Assembly: GCA_014802435.1 (NCBI GenBank)
Contig: JAAVCG010000005.1
Span: 295,994 to 359,993 of the forward strand
From: Bacteroides sp.
GTDB taxonomy: Bacteria > Bacteroidota > Bacteroidia > Bacteroidales > Muribaculaceae
Reading direction: 5' to 3'
Length of the DNA stretch: 64,000 nucleotides
Made by a program: the position numbers and the translations under genes. The notes beneath the pieces are model-generated. The model was not told where the DNA came from. It was given only the letters and a program-made list of their open reading frames with translations, and did no database searches. Numbering within the stretch: position 1 is the first letter of the stretch; every line of letters begins with the position of its first letter. Positions 18,095 to 27,529 of this stretch are shown here, in pieces.

Positions 18095-19612
18095 ATGTTT
18101 CTAAAGATATCAAAATCTCTCTCTTTGGCGCTTGTCGCCATCTTTAGCCTTGGCTCGGCTTCTGCAACCATCCCTAATGGCTACTATGACCAATGTGAAA
18201 ACAAACAAGGCGGTAAAACCCTCCTGACTGCCCTCTTCCAAACTATTGGGAAGCACTCCGTTGTTAGCTACGATGGACTTTGGAACGTCTACAATTCAGC
18301 CGACGTTGATGAAAACGGCATGATTTGGGACATGTATTCAACCAAGCGCTGGAATCCCGGAAAGGAACATTGCGGAAACTACAAATATGTAGGCGATTGC
18401 ATTAACCGCGAACACTCCATGCCCAAGAGCTGGTTCAACGAAGCATCCCCCATGAAGAGTGATGCTTTCCATGTCTACCCTACTGACGGCAAAGTCAATG
18501 GCCAGCGAAGCAATTTCCCCTATGGCGAATGTGACGGCGGAACCACTCTCGCCTCTAACGGCAACGTCAAGCCCCTTGGAAAGTTAGGCAAATGCACTTT
18601 CCCCGGTTATAGCGGAACGGTGTTTGAACCCGATGATGAATACAAAGGCGACTTTGCGCGTACTTATTTCTATATGGCCGCTTGTTATAACGACAAAATC
18701 GGTAACTGGAACTCCGATATGCTCGCTAAAAACAGCTATCCCTGTTACAAGGAATGGGCCGTTAACCTCCTGCTCAAATGGCACCGCGAGGACCCCGTCA
18801 GCGAAAAGGAACTTAAGCGCAACGATGCCGTTTATGCTTATCAAAATAATCGTAACCCCTTCATTGACCATCCCGAATTGGTTGAATACGTGTGGGGCGA
18901 CAAGACATCTGAGCGGTGGACTTCAGATGGCAACGGCGGAGATGTAACCCCTACTCCAACTCCTGACCCGGACCCCGAACCCGACCCCGAACCCAATCCT
19001 GAACCTACTCCTACTCCCGACCCGACAGTTGACGGCGATGGCTCATTTGACAGCCCCTACAATTGCGGTCAGGTAATTGACGGACAAATCAAGGCCGCCT
19101 CCGCTTGGATTTATGGTTATGTCGTTGGCGCCATTAACGGTAACGCTATCGAACACTTTACGAGTGTTACAACCAATTTTGCCATTGCTGACATCCCTGA
19201 TGAAATGGATCCCGAGGCTACTTGTGCAATTCAGCTCCCCGGTAAGAGCGAATTCCAGGGCGACCTCAACGTCAAAGATAATGCCGGCAATGTTGGTCGC
19301 AAAATCATGCTCCAAGGCCAACTTACCCCCTATTTTGGCCGCCCCGGCATGAAAAACGTTACTGATTTCCGCTGGATTGAAGATCAAACGGATGAGATTA
19401 ACTCTGTTGATGCTCCTTCTGTGAAAGTCATCGGCGGCAAGAATTCAATTGAAATCTCCGCCCCGAATCAGTCAGTCTCAATCACCTTGGCCGGTGTGGA
19501 CGGCATTGTCTGGTTTACCGGAACAGTAACTGATAATCAGCAGTTTGACCTTCCCGGAGGAATCTACATTGTCCGCACCCCCGACAATATCCACCGAATT
19601 TTAGTTAAATAA
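18095..19612 (+). CDS. Secreted endonuclease I with OB-like and type IX-like C-terminal domains
   Basis: Residues 1-25 form a signal peptide. Residues about 26-280 match the endonuclease I family: the CINREHSMPKSWF motif carries the catalytic His/Asn, and FHVYPTDGKVNGQRSNFPYGE the metal site. A Pro/Asp/Glu-rich linker (about 285-310) of PTP and DPEP units leads to an OB-like region (about 315-425, resembling DUF6359). A final 70-residue domain ends in GGIYIVRTPDNIHRILVK, like a type IX secretion sorting tail. The likely role is extracellular DNA degradation for nutrients or biofilm turnover. It starts 7 bases after pyrC, though that gap may be coincidental. Confidence 0.88.
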   Translation: MFLKISKSLSLALVAIFSLGSASATIPNGYYDQCENKQGGKTLLTALFQTIGKHSVVSYDGLWNVYNSADVDENGMIWDMYSTKRWNPGKEHCGNYKYVGDCINREHSMPKSWFNEASPMKSDAFHVYPTDGKVNGQRSNFPYGECDGGTTLASNGNVKPLGKLGKCTFPGYSGTVFEPDDEYKGDFARTYFYMAACYNDKIGNWNSDMLAKNSYPCYKEWAVNLLLKWHREDPVSEKELKRNDAVYAYQNNRNPFIDHPELVEYVWGDKTSERWTSDGNGGDVTPTPTPDPDPEPDPEPNPEPTPTPDPTVDGDGSFDSPYNCGQVIDGQIKAASAWIYGYVVGAINGNAIEHFTSVTTNFAIADIPDEMDPEATCAIQLPGKSEFQGDLNVKDNAGNVGRKIMLQGQLTPYFGRPGMKNVTDFRWIEDQTDEINSVDAPSVKVIGGKNSIEISAPNQSVSITLAGVDGIVWFTGTVTDNQQFDLPGGIYIVRTPDNIHRILVK

Positions 19613-19634
19613 CATCAAATATAGAAGTAAAATA

Positions 19635-20813
19635 ATGAAAACCAATATAGGAGTCTTTTTCGGAGGACGCTCTACTGAACATGAAATCTCGGTCATCTCC
19701 GCCTCTCAGGCCATGGCCGCGATTGACCGAAACAAATTCGACGTCACTCCCATCTACATCTCCAAGCAGGGAAAATGGTATACCGGCCCGGAACTCCTCG
19801 AGCTCAAGAACTATAAGGACCCCAAGGCGCTGACTGAAAAGTGTACGGAAGTTTATATGCAGCCCACTTTCGGCGACTATAACCTCTATAACTGCAAGCG
19901 CTCGTTTTTTGGTGGCAATGGCGTTGTTACCAAACTCGATGTGGTGATTCCCGTGCTTCACGGCTCCAATGGCGAAGACGGCACTTTTGAAGGTATTCTC
20001 GAAAGCATCGGAATCCCTTATGCCGGATGTAACACCCTCGCCTCGGCCAACGGTATGGACAAGATTACGATGAAGATGATTCTTGCCGCCGGAGGTGTCC
20101 CCGTTGTGCCTTACGTTTGGTTTACTGACCGCGAATGGTTCACCAAGCGCAATGAAATCATTAGCCGCGTTGAATCAACTTTAGGTTACCCCGTGATTGT
20201 CAAGCCCGCCAATCTCGGTAGCTCCGTCGGTATCGGTTCCGCTCATAACCGTGAAGAACTCTTGAGCCGTGTTGAAGACGCCGAGCGTTATTCAACACGA
20301 ATCATCGTTGAGCATCTTCTTGGCGATATGCAGGAAATCAACTGCTCCGTGCTTGGCGACTGTGATGACTATAAGACCTCAGTGCTTGAAGAACCCATTA
20401 AAAGCGCTGATTTCCTAACCTATGAGGAAAAATACATGGGCGGCGGAAAAGGCTCCAAGGGCATGCAACACTCTCAAAAGCGTATCCCCGCCGAACTGCC
20501 TGACGACGTCACCAAAAAGATTCAGCATCTTGCCGGCGAAACATTCCGTCTGCTCAGCTGCCATGGCGTAAGCCGCGTTGACGTGATGATTGACAAGACT
20601 GATGGTCAAATCTACGTTAATGAAATCAACACCATTCCCGGCTCGCTGAGCTTCTATCTCTGGGAGGCTACCGGACTTTCATTTGACAAACTGATGGAAA
20701 CTCTGGTTGACCTGGCCGTTCAGCGCAAGCGTCGCAGCGAAATGAAAACCGTCAGCTATGACCAGAACATTTTTGCGATGGGCGGTGGCACTAAGGGTGG
20801 CATCAAAAAGTGA
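19635..20813 (+). CDS. ddl: D-alanine--D-alanine ligase
   Basis: Ddl joins two D-alanines for the peptidoglycan stem peptide. It is an ATP-grasp enzyme: FGGRSTEHEISVISA at the N-terminus, HGSNGEDGTFEGILE, VKPANLGSSVGI in the ATP-binding loop, and EINTIPGSLSFYLWEATG with the metal-binding Glu and Asn. Length (392) is above the common 310-370, mainly from a central insertion (around DYKTSVLEEPIKSADFL). Its stop overlaps the tilS start. Confidence 0.95.
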   Translation: MKTNIGVFFGGRSTEHEISVISASQAMAAIDRNKFDVTPIYISKQGKWYTGPELLELKNYKDPKALTEKCTEVYMQPTFGDYNLYNCKRSFFGGNGVVTKLDVVIPVLHGSNGEDGTFEGILESIGIPYAGCNTLASANGMDKITMKMILAAGGVPVVPYVWFTDREWFTKRNEIISRVESTLGYPVIVKPANLGSSVGIGSAHNREELLSRVEDAERYSTRIIVEHLLGDMQEINCSVLGDCDDYKTSVLEEPIKSADFLTYEEKYMGGGKGSKGMQHSQKRIPAELPDDVTKKIQHLAGETFRLLSCHGVSRVDVMIDKTDGQIYVNEINTIPGSLSFYLWEATGLSFDKLMETLVDLAVQRKRRSEMKTVSYDQNIFAMGGGTKGGIKK

Positions 20814-22054
20814 GCCTGCCTGACAAAATAAAGGACTATATTAAGCGTGAGAGCCTTCTGAAAGAAGACTCTCGCGTCATCATTGGACTTAGCGGTGGCG
20901 CCGATTCGGTCTGCCTGCTCGCCGTCATGACCCGATTAGGCTACGATTGTGTGACCGTTCACTGCCACTTTGGGCTCCGAGGTCCTGAAGCTGACCGCGA
21001 CGCCGAATTTTCCGGGAAAATCGCCGCTAAATTAGGTGCTGAATTCATTCTCCGCCGGTTTGACACCAAGGAGTATGCCCGCCGAAAAGGCGTGTCCATT
21101 GAAATGGCATGCCGAGACCTCAGATACGAGGCTTTTGAAGCCTTGCGCACTGAATTTGGTGCGGAAGTAATTGCCGTTGGCCATCATCGGGAAGACAATG
21201 TCGAAACAATGTTTCTGAATTTGCTTCGCGGATGCGGAATCCATGGCGTGAGAGGGATGCTCCCGCGAACTCGGAATCATGTTATCCGACCGCTCCTCGA
21301 CGTTTCTCGCGCCGATATTCTTAACTATCTTGAGTCTGAAGGACTCGACTTCATTGTTGACTCCTCGAATCTTGAAAATGACGTCAAGCGCAATAAGTTG
21401 CGTAACGTTGTGATTCCTGCAATTGTTGAGCAATTTCCCGATGCGATGACCACTCTCTCGCGCTCAGTCAATAATCTGCGCGAGTGTGCCCGACTTTATG
21501 ACCGGTATCTCCCGCAAAGGTCTGATTCATTGGAGGGAGTTGATTCCACTCTCCTTCATGAATGGCTGGCTCCTTATGGATTTAACACGGACCAATGTCA
21601 GCGCATGCTTTCCGCCTCCCCCGGCGCGCAATTTGACTCCGCAAAATTCAAGGTGACAATTTGCCCGGGTCGAAAATATGAATTGACTGAAGCGGATAAA
21701 GAGCAACCGGAGCCGAAACTGATTATGAGACGGCTTAAAAAAGATGAAGGCTTCTCATTCAAGTCCGGCTGCCTATATCTTGATACGGACTCCCTGCCTC
21801 AAGACGCACGCTTTGAGGTGCGCCGATGGAAGGAGGGCGACCGAATGATTCCCTTTGGAATGAAAGGTTCACGCCTCGTTTCTGACATTATGAACGACTG
21901 TGGAATCAGCGCCTCCAGGCGTCGTTACTCCCATCTGCTTACTATTAATGACGACATAGTCTGGATTATTGGACACCGGACTTCCGCCCTTTATCCAATT
22001 ACTGAAAAAACCGAAATTATAACTGAAATCAGCATATCCCATGAAGACATTTGA
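20810..22054 (+). CDS. tilS: tRNA(Ile)-lysidine synthetase
   Basis: TilS converts cytidine-34 of the CAU-anticodon isoleucine tRNA to lysidine with ATP, changing its identity from Met to Ile. The PP-loop GLSGGADSVCLLAV is at the N-terminus, with GHHREDNVETMFLNLLRG and RPLLDVSRADI following. The C-terminal substrate-binding domain includes RRWKEGDRMIPFGMKG. The start is GTG, overlapping the ddl stop as GTGA. It overlaps cdd by 14 bases. Confidence 0.95.
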   Translation: MSLPDKIKDYIKRESLLKEDSRVIIGLSGGADSVCLLAVMTRLGYDCVTVHCHFGLRGPEADRDAEFSGKIAAKLGAEFILRRFDTKEYARRKGVSIEMACRDLRYEAFEALRTEFGAEVIAVGHHREDNVETMFLNLLRGCGIHGVRGMLPRTRNHVIRPLLDVSRADILNYLESEGLDFIVDSSNLENDVKRNKLRNVVIPAIVEQFPDAMTTLSRSVNNLRECARLYDRYLPQRSDSLEGVDSTLLHEWLAPYGFNTDQCQRMLSASPGAQFDSAKFKVTICPGRKYELTEADKEQPEPKLIMRRLKKDEGFSFKSGCLYLDTDSLPQDARFEVRRWKEGDRMIPFGMKGSRLVSDIMNDCGISASRRRYSHLLTINDDIVWIIGHRTSALYPITEKTEIITEISISHEDI

Positions 22055-22514
22055 AGTAAAAGCCACTGTTGAAGAACTTTCTTACAGTGAATTGACCCCC
22101 AAGGAGCTGGAACTTGTCAATCTTGCCCGCGAAGCCACGTTCAGGAGTTATTCCCCTTACAGCCACTTCCGCGTTGGCGCCGCCATCCTTCTTGACAATG
22201 GCGAAATCATTACCGGCGCCAATCAGGAAAATGCTGCCTATCCGTCGGGCACTTGTGCCGAACGCTCGGCCTGCTATTATGCCGGAGCTGCATATCCGGA
22301 TGCAAAATTCCGTGCCATAGCCATTGCCGCGCGTGGAACTGACGGCGAATTTGTCCCTGAGCCCTGCTCCCCCTGTGGCGCTTGCCGTCAGGCCCTTCTC
22401 CAGTATGAACTTTTAGCCGGTGAGGGAGTTAAAGTACTCCTCGTCGGAGCTGAAAAAGTCTATCGATTGGATTCAATCAGAGCACTTTTACCCTTCGCTT
22501 TTACTGAATTCTGA
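22041..22514 (+). CDS. cdd: Cytidine deaminase
   Basis: Cytidine deaminase converts (deoxy)cytidine to uridine in pyrimidine salvage. The zinc site is complete: a CAERSA motif (first Cys ligand and catalytic Glu) and the paired Cys of PCSPCGACRQ. SYSPYSHFRVGAA is the typical nucleoside-binding start. Length 157 is close to the homotetrameric form (about 130-150) with a short N-terminal extension. It begins inside the end of tilS. Confidence 0.95.
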   Translation: MKTFEVKATVEELSYSELTPKELELVNLAREATFRSYSPYSHFRVGAAILLDNGEIITGANQENAAYPSGTCAERSACYYAGAAYPDAKFRAIAIAARGTDGEFVPEPCSPCGACRQALLQYELLAGEGVKVLLVGAEKVYRLDSIRALLPFAFTEF

Positions 22515-22556
22515 AAATTTGGGCTAAAAAAGTGAGTGATTCTCGGAAAAAATGCG

Positions 22557-22564
22557 TAAATTTG
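22557..22564 (+). promoter_or_regulatory. -7 box for purL
   Basis: TAAATTTG is a perfect TAnnTTTG match 32 bases before the purL ATG at 22597, in the 82-base gap after cdd. The surrounding GCGTAAATTTGCA also occurs on the minus strand before glyS. No TTG at the expected -33 distance was found. Confidence 0.6.
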
Positions 22565-22596
22565 CACCGTAATCACCAATCACTATTTAACCCCAG

Positions 22597-25500
22597 ATGA
22601 TTCAATTTTTCAGGAAAGACATCGACACCGTATATGCAGTTGATGCCGACCATCTCCTCTCCGACGCTGAGAAGGAGAAGTTTAGCTGGCTCTTTTCAGG
22701 AGCCGCTCCCCTTGCTGAAACCAAACTGCAGGGGCAATTTGTTGGCCCCCGCAAAGAGATGATAACCCCTTGGAGCACTAACGCCGTGGAGATTACCCAA
22801 AATATGGGCCTCCGGGGCGTTTTGCGTATCGAGGAGTTTAAGGAAGACAATTCCCCGACTCCCGCTCACGATAAGATGCTCCAGCGAGTTTATGACGGTC
22901 TGGATGAAAACGTCTTCAAGATTGACGCATCTCCCGCGCCTATCGTCCACATCACTGACATCCATGCCTATAATCTTGCTGAGGGGCTCGCACTCAGCCC
23001 CGAGGAGGAGGAATATCTTGATGCCCTGAGCAAGCGCCTCGGCCGCCCGCTCACTGATAGTGAGGTCTTTGGCTTCTCTCAGGTCAATTCCGAACATTGC
23101 CGCCATAAAATCTTCAATGGCTCTTTCATCATTGATGGCGAGGAGATGCCCTCTTCCCTCTTCAAGATGATTAAAAAGACCAGTCAGGAACATCCCGGAA
23201 AGCTTGTCAGCGCCTATAAAGATAACGTGGCCTTTGTTGAAGGTCCGCAGATTGACCAGTTTGCTCCCGTCAATCCTGAAAAGCCTGACTTCTTTGAGGT
23301 GAAGCCCATTGAATCAGTGCTTTCGCTGAAAGCTGAAACCCATAACTTCCCGACTACCGTAGAACCCTTTAACGGAGCCGCCACCGGTTCAGGCGGTGAA
23401 ATCCGTGACCGCCTTGGCGGAGGTAAAGCTTCACTCCCCCTGGCCGGTACAGCCGTCTATATGACTTCTTATCCGCGCCATGAAGGAGCCACGGAGCCTT
23501 GGGAATCAATGATGAATCCCCGAGTTTGGCTCTATCAGACTCCCGCTGAAATCCTCATCAAGGCCTCCAATGGCGCAAGTGACTTCGGCAATAAGTTCGG
23601 ACAGCCCCTTATCTGCGGCTCGGTACTCACCTTCGAGCACTCTGAAAATGGACTGAACTATGCCTATGATAAGGTTATCATGCTTGCCGGAGGCGTTGGA
23701 TTCGCTAACAAGCGTGATGCCCTCAAGGGTCATCCTACTGCCGGCGAGAAGGTTATCGTCATGGGCGGTGATAACTACCGCATCGGCATGGGCGGCGGCG
23801 CTGTAAGTTCCGTAGCTACCGGTCAATATGACAACAGCATTGAACTCAATGCCGTTCAGCGCGCAAACCCTGAAATGCAGAAGCGTGTGGCTAACGTGAT
23901 TCGTGCCCTCGCTGAAAGTGATGAGAACCCCATCGTCTCCATCCATGACCATGGCGCCGGAGGCCATCTGAACGCCCTCAGTGAGCTGGTTGAGGAAACC
24001 GGTGGTAAAATCGAGATTGATGCCCTGCCCGTTGGCGACCCCACCCTCTCAGCCAAAGAAATCGTTGGCAACGAGAGCCAGGAGCGCATGGGTATGGTCA
24101 TGAACGCCAAGGATATTGACCGCGTAAAGCAAATAGCTGACCGCGAACGCGCCCCGTTCTACGTAGTCGGTGAAACTACGGGCGATGACCGTTTTGTCTT
24201 TGAACAGGCCGACGGCGTGCGCCCCATTGACCTTGGAATGAAAGATATGTTCGGCTCATCTCCTAAAACCGTGATGACCGATAAGACCGTTGAGCGCCAC
24301 TATGCTGATGTTGACCTCGACGTTGCCAAGATTCCTGATTATATTAACGGAGTCCTCGCCCTTGAAGCTGTCGGCTGTAAGGATTGGCTGACTAACAAGG
24401 TTGACCGTTCGGTGACCGGCAAGGTTGCCCGTCAGCAGTGTCAAGGTCCCGCTCAGATGCCGTTGAGCGACTGTGGCGCCGTAGCTCTTGACTTCACCGG
24501 AAAGAAAGGTATGGCCACGTCAATAGGCCATGCTCCCCAGGTTGCCCTTGTTGATTCTGCCAAGGGTTCCGTAATGGCAATTGCTGAAGCGCTGACCAAT
24601 CTTGTCGGTGCTCCTCTGGCTGATGGTCTTGGCGGCGTATCCCTCTCTGCAAACTGGATGTGGCCCTGCCGAAATGAAGGCGAGGATGCCGCTCTCTATA
24701 AGGCCGTCAAAGCTGCCAGCGACTTTGCCTGCGCCATCGGAGTAAATATACCTACGGGTAAGGATTCCCTGAGCATGACTCAGAAGTATGGGGATGAAAA
24801 AGTTCTCGCCCCCGGCACTGTAATTATCTCCGCTGCCGCTGAAACGGGCGATGTCCGCAAGATTGTCAGCCCCGTAATCAGTCCGGAACCCTCCACCCTG
24901 ATGCTCATTGACTTCTCATCATGTGAACGTCAGTTAGGCGGCTCTGCCCTGCTCCAGAGCCTTGGTGCCGTTGGTGGCGAAGCTCCCTCAGTGAGCGATC
25001 CTCAAAAATTCGTCAAGGCCTTTGATGCCGTTCAGCAGCTCGTCAAGATGGGCCTGATTACGGCTATCCATGATATCAGTGCCGGCGGTGCAATCACCTC
25101 TGTACTGGAAATGATGTTTGCCGCGCCTGAGCCGATTCATGTCAGCCTTGATAAAATCACTTCGGGCGACATCGTCAAGGTGCTCTTCTCTGAAAATCCC
25201 GGCGTGATTATCCAGGTGCGCCATTCTGACGAGGATGCCGTTGAGCGCGTGCTCTCCACCTGCGGAGTCGACGGTGACATTATCGCGATGGTCAACCCCG
25301 CAAATGAAAGCAAGCTGACGTTGCCGGCAGGACAGGAAAGTGTTTGTCTGAACCCCGCCGAACTGCTTAAGCGCTGGTATAAGCCCAGCCATCTCCTTGA
25401 CCGCCTGCAAAGCGGTAAGGAATGTGCCGACAAGCGCGCCGAAAACTATGGCAAACAGCCCGTTAAATATAACTTTGCTGAAGGCTGGGATGGCTCGATG

Positions 25501-26286
25501 GCTTCACGCAACATCAGCTATTCTCACCCCAAAACCGGTATCAAAGCCGCCATTATCCGTGAAAAGGGAGTCAATGGCGACCGCGAGATGGCCTATTCGC
25601 TCTATCTTGCCGGCTTTGACGTGAAAGACGTCCATATGACTGACCTTATGAGCGGACGCGAGACCCTGGAAGACATTAACATGATAGTCTTCTGCGGCGG
25701 ATTCTCTAACTCTGACGTCCTTGGCTCGGCTAAGGGATGGGCTTCCGGATTCCGCTGGAATGAAACCGCCCGTCAAACCCTTGAGAACTTCTATGCCCGC
25801 AAGGATACTCTCAGCCTGGGAGTTTGTAACGGTTGCCAGCTGATGATGGAATTAGACCTCTTGGGTCTCAACGACGGCTCGAAAATGGACCATAACATCA
25901 GCCATAAATTTGAATCAACCTTCCTGAGCATCGAGGTCCCTGAAAACCATAGCGTCATGTTCAGCTCTCTGGCCGGACGTTCTCTCGGTATCTGGGTGGC
26001 TCATGGCGAAGGACGCTTCTGCCTGACTAAACCGGAAAGCGACTATCATATTGCCGCCAAGTATTCTTACTCAACCTATCCCGGCAATCCTAACGGCTCT
26101 GACTTCAACGTTGCAGCCCTTAGCTCGGCCGATGGCCGTCATCTGGCAATTATGCCTCACCTTGAACGCGCAATCTTCCCCTGGCAGTGTGGCTACTATC
26201 CCGCAGACCATTCCGCCGACGAAGTAACTCCTTGGATTGACGCTTTTATCAATGCTCGCAAATGGATTGAAAACGTCAAGGCGTAA
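22597..26286 (+). CDS. purL: Phosphoribosylformylglycinamidine synthase, large single-chain form
   Basis: PurL converts FGAR, ATP and glutamine to FGAM, the fourth step of purine synthesis. At 1229 residues it is the fused type: an N-terminal PurS-like domain, a linker, two PurM-like halves (LKAETHNFPTTVEPFNGAATGSGG, and in the second half IPTGKDSLSM) and a C-terminal class I glutamine amidotransferase with the nucleophile in SLGVCNGCQLM and the His of the late MPHLERAIFPW. No piece is missing. It has its own promoter-like box and overlaps the transporter gene downstream. Confidence 0.97.
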   Translation: MIQFFRKDIDTVYAVDADHLLSDAEKEKFSWLFSGAAPLAETKLQGQFVGPRKEMITPWSTNAVEITQNMGLRGVLRIEEFKEDNSPTPAHDKMLQRVYDGLDENVFKIDASPAPIVHITDIHAYNLAEGLALSPEEEEYLDALSKRLGRPLTDSEVFGFSQVNSEHCRHKIFNGSFIIDGEEMPSSLFKMIKKTSQEHPGKLVSAYKDNVAFVEGPQIDQFAPVNPEKPDFFEVKPIESVLSLKAETHNFPTTVEPFNGAATGSGGEIRDRLGGGKASLPLAGTAVYMTSYPRHEGATEPWESMMNPRVWLYQTPAEILIKASNGASDFGNKFGQPLICGSVLTFEHSENGLNYAYDKVIMLAGGVGFANKRDALKGHPTAGEKVIVMGGDNYRIGMGGGAVSSVATGQYDNSIELNAVQRANPEMQKRVANVIRALAESDENPIVSIHDHGAGGHLNALSELVEETGGKIEIDALPVGDPTLSAKEIVGNESQERMGMVMNAKDIDRVKQIADRERAPFYVVGETTGDDRFVFEQADGVRPIDLGMKDMFGSSPKTVMTDKTVERHYADVDLDVAKIPDYINGVLALEAVGCKDWLTNKVDRSVTGKVARQQCQGPAQMPLSDCGAVALDFTGKKGMATSIGHAPQVALVDSAKGSVMAIAEALTNLVGAPLADGLGGVSLSANWMWPCRNEGEDAALYKAVKAASDFACAIGVNIPTGKDSLSMTQKYGDEKVLAPGTVIISAAAETGDVRKIVSPVISPEPSTLMLIDFSSCERQLGGSALLQSLGAVGGEAPSVSDPQKFVKAFDAVQQLVKMGLITAIHDISAGGAITSVLEMMFAAPEPIHVSLDKITSGDIVKVLFSENPGVIIQVRHSDEDAVERVLSTCGVDGDIIAMVNPANESKLTLPAGQESVCLNPAELLKRWYKPSHLLDRLQSGKECADKRAENYGKQPVKYNFAEGWDGSMASRNISYSHPKTGIKAAIIREKGVNGDREMAYSLYLAGFDVKDVHMTDLMSGRETLEDINMIVFCGGFSNSDVLGSAKGWASGFRWNETARQTLENFYARKDTLSLGVCNGCQLMMELDLLGLNDGSKMDHNISHKFESTFLSIEVPENHSVMFSSLAGRSLGIWVAHGEGRFCLTKPESDYHIAAKYSYSTYPGNPNGSDFNVAALSSADGRHLAIMPHLERAIFPWQCGYYPADHSADEVTPWIDAFINARKWIENVKA

Positions 26287-27529
26287 CCCCTGGTTTTGGA
26301 TTCCCTCGCTCTATTTGGCCGAGGGATTTCCAAATGCCGTGGTCGTAACCGTGGCCGTCGTTCTGCTTAAAAATTTAGGCATGGACAACGGCCGCGTGGC
26401 CTTTTTCACGTCCCTGCTCTATCTTCCCTGGGTGATTAAGCCCTTTTGGGCGCCTTTTGTTGATATGTTCTCAACCAAGCGGAAATGGATTGTTCTGATG
26501 CAGATGGCCATTTTTATTGGCTTGGGGGCCGTCAGCGGGGCTTTACACACTCCTTTTTGGCTCTCGATTACTTTGGGCGCATTATGGTGGGCGGCCTTAT
26601 CATCGGCCACTCATGATATCGCTGCCGACGGCTTTTATATGCTCGCACTCAATGAGCAGCAGCAGGCCTTCTATGTTGGCATCCGCTCCACTTTTTATCG
26701 CGCGGCTAATATGCTCGCTTCCGGCGGTGTCGTCTGGCTGGCCGGACGGCTTATCAGCGGAGGCAATGACCCCTCCGCCGCCTGGTCACTGATGTTTGCC
26801 GCAATGGCCCTGCTCTTCCTCATCTTTGCTCTCTGGCACTGGATGATATTGCCCGTCCCGGAATCTGATGTCGCCAATAAAGCAAACGGAGCCCGGGAAA
26901 TCCTTGGCGATTTTGTCAACACTTTCGTGACCTTTTTCCGCAAGCCGGGAATTGGAGTCGCAATGGCTTTCATGCTTCTTTATCGCCTACCGGAAGCAAT
27001 TTTGGGTAAGATGGTTCAGCCCTTTCTGCTCGATAAGACAATTGACGGCGGCCTGCAGCTGACCACAGAGCAGGTTGGACTGGCCAATGGCACATTCGGA
27101 GTTGCCGGAATAGTCCTCGGCGGCATCGTCGGCGGCATTGTAATGTCGCGCTTTGGCCTGCGTAAATGCTTGTGGCCAATGGCGCTGATGCTGACCCTCC
27201 CAAGCGGCTTTTACTGTTACCTGGCTTTTGCCCTTCCCTCTGACATGACCCTTATCTGCTCGGGGATTGTCCTCGAACAGTTTGGCTACGGCTTCGGTTT
27301 CACTGCCTACATGATGTACATGATGATGTTTTGTGAAGGCAGCGAATACACTACTTCCCATTATGCCTTTTGCACCGGATTGATGGCCCTCGGCCTGATG
27401 CTCCCCGCAATGGCCTCCGGATGGATTCAGCAGGCCATCGGTTATCAAGACTTTTTCTCTTTGGTGATGATTCTGTGTGTGGTCACATTCATTGTGACCG
27501 CCATCGCATATAAAAATATGAAAAGATGA
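26252..27529 (+). CDS. Major facilitator transporter, AmpG-like
   Basis: A 12-helix major facilitator protein whose first segment (NPWFWIPSLYLAEGFPNAVVV) resembles the AmpG group, which imports anhydro-muropeptides from the periplasm for wall recycling. That substrate is inference only. The start is unclear: a TTG at 26237 or the ATG at 26252, both inside the end of purL; I prefer the ATG (35-base overlap). The stop overlaps nadB (ATGA). No other recycling gene is next to it. Confidence 0.82.
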   Translation: MLANGLKTSRRNPWFWIPSLYLAEGFPNAVVVTVAVVLLKNLGMDNGRVAFFTSLLYLPWVIKPFWAPFVDMFSTKRKWIVLMQMAIFIGLGAVSGALHTPFWLSITLGALWWAALSSATHDIAADGFYMLALNEQQQAFYVGIRSTFYRAANMLASGGVVWLAGRLISGGNDPSAAWSLMFAAMALLFLIFALWHWMILPVPESDVANKANGAREILGDFVNTFVTFFRKPGIGVAMAFMLLYRLPEAILGKMVQPFLLDKTIDGGLQLTTEQVGLANGTFGVAGIVLGGIVGGIVMSRFGLRKCLWPMALMLTLPSGFYCYLAFALPSDMTLICSGIVLEQFGYGFGFTAYMMYMMMFCEGSEYTTSHYAFCTGLMALGLMLPAMASGWIQQAIGYQDFFSLVMILCVVTFIVTAIAYKNMKR

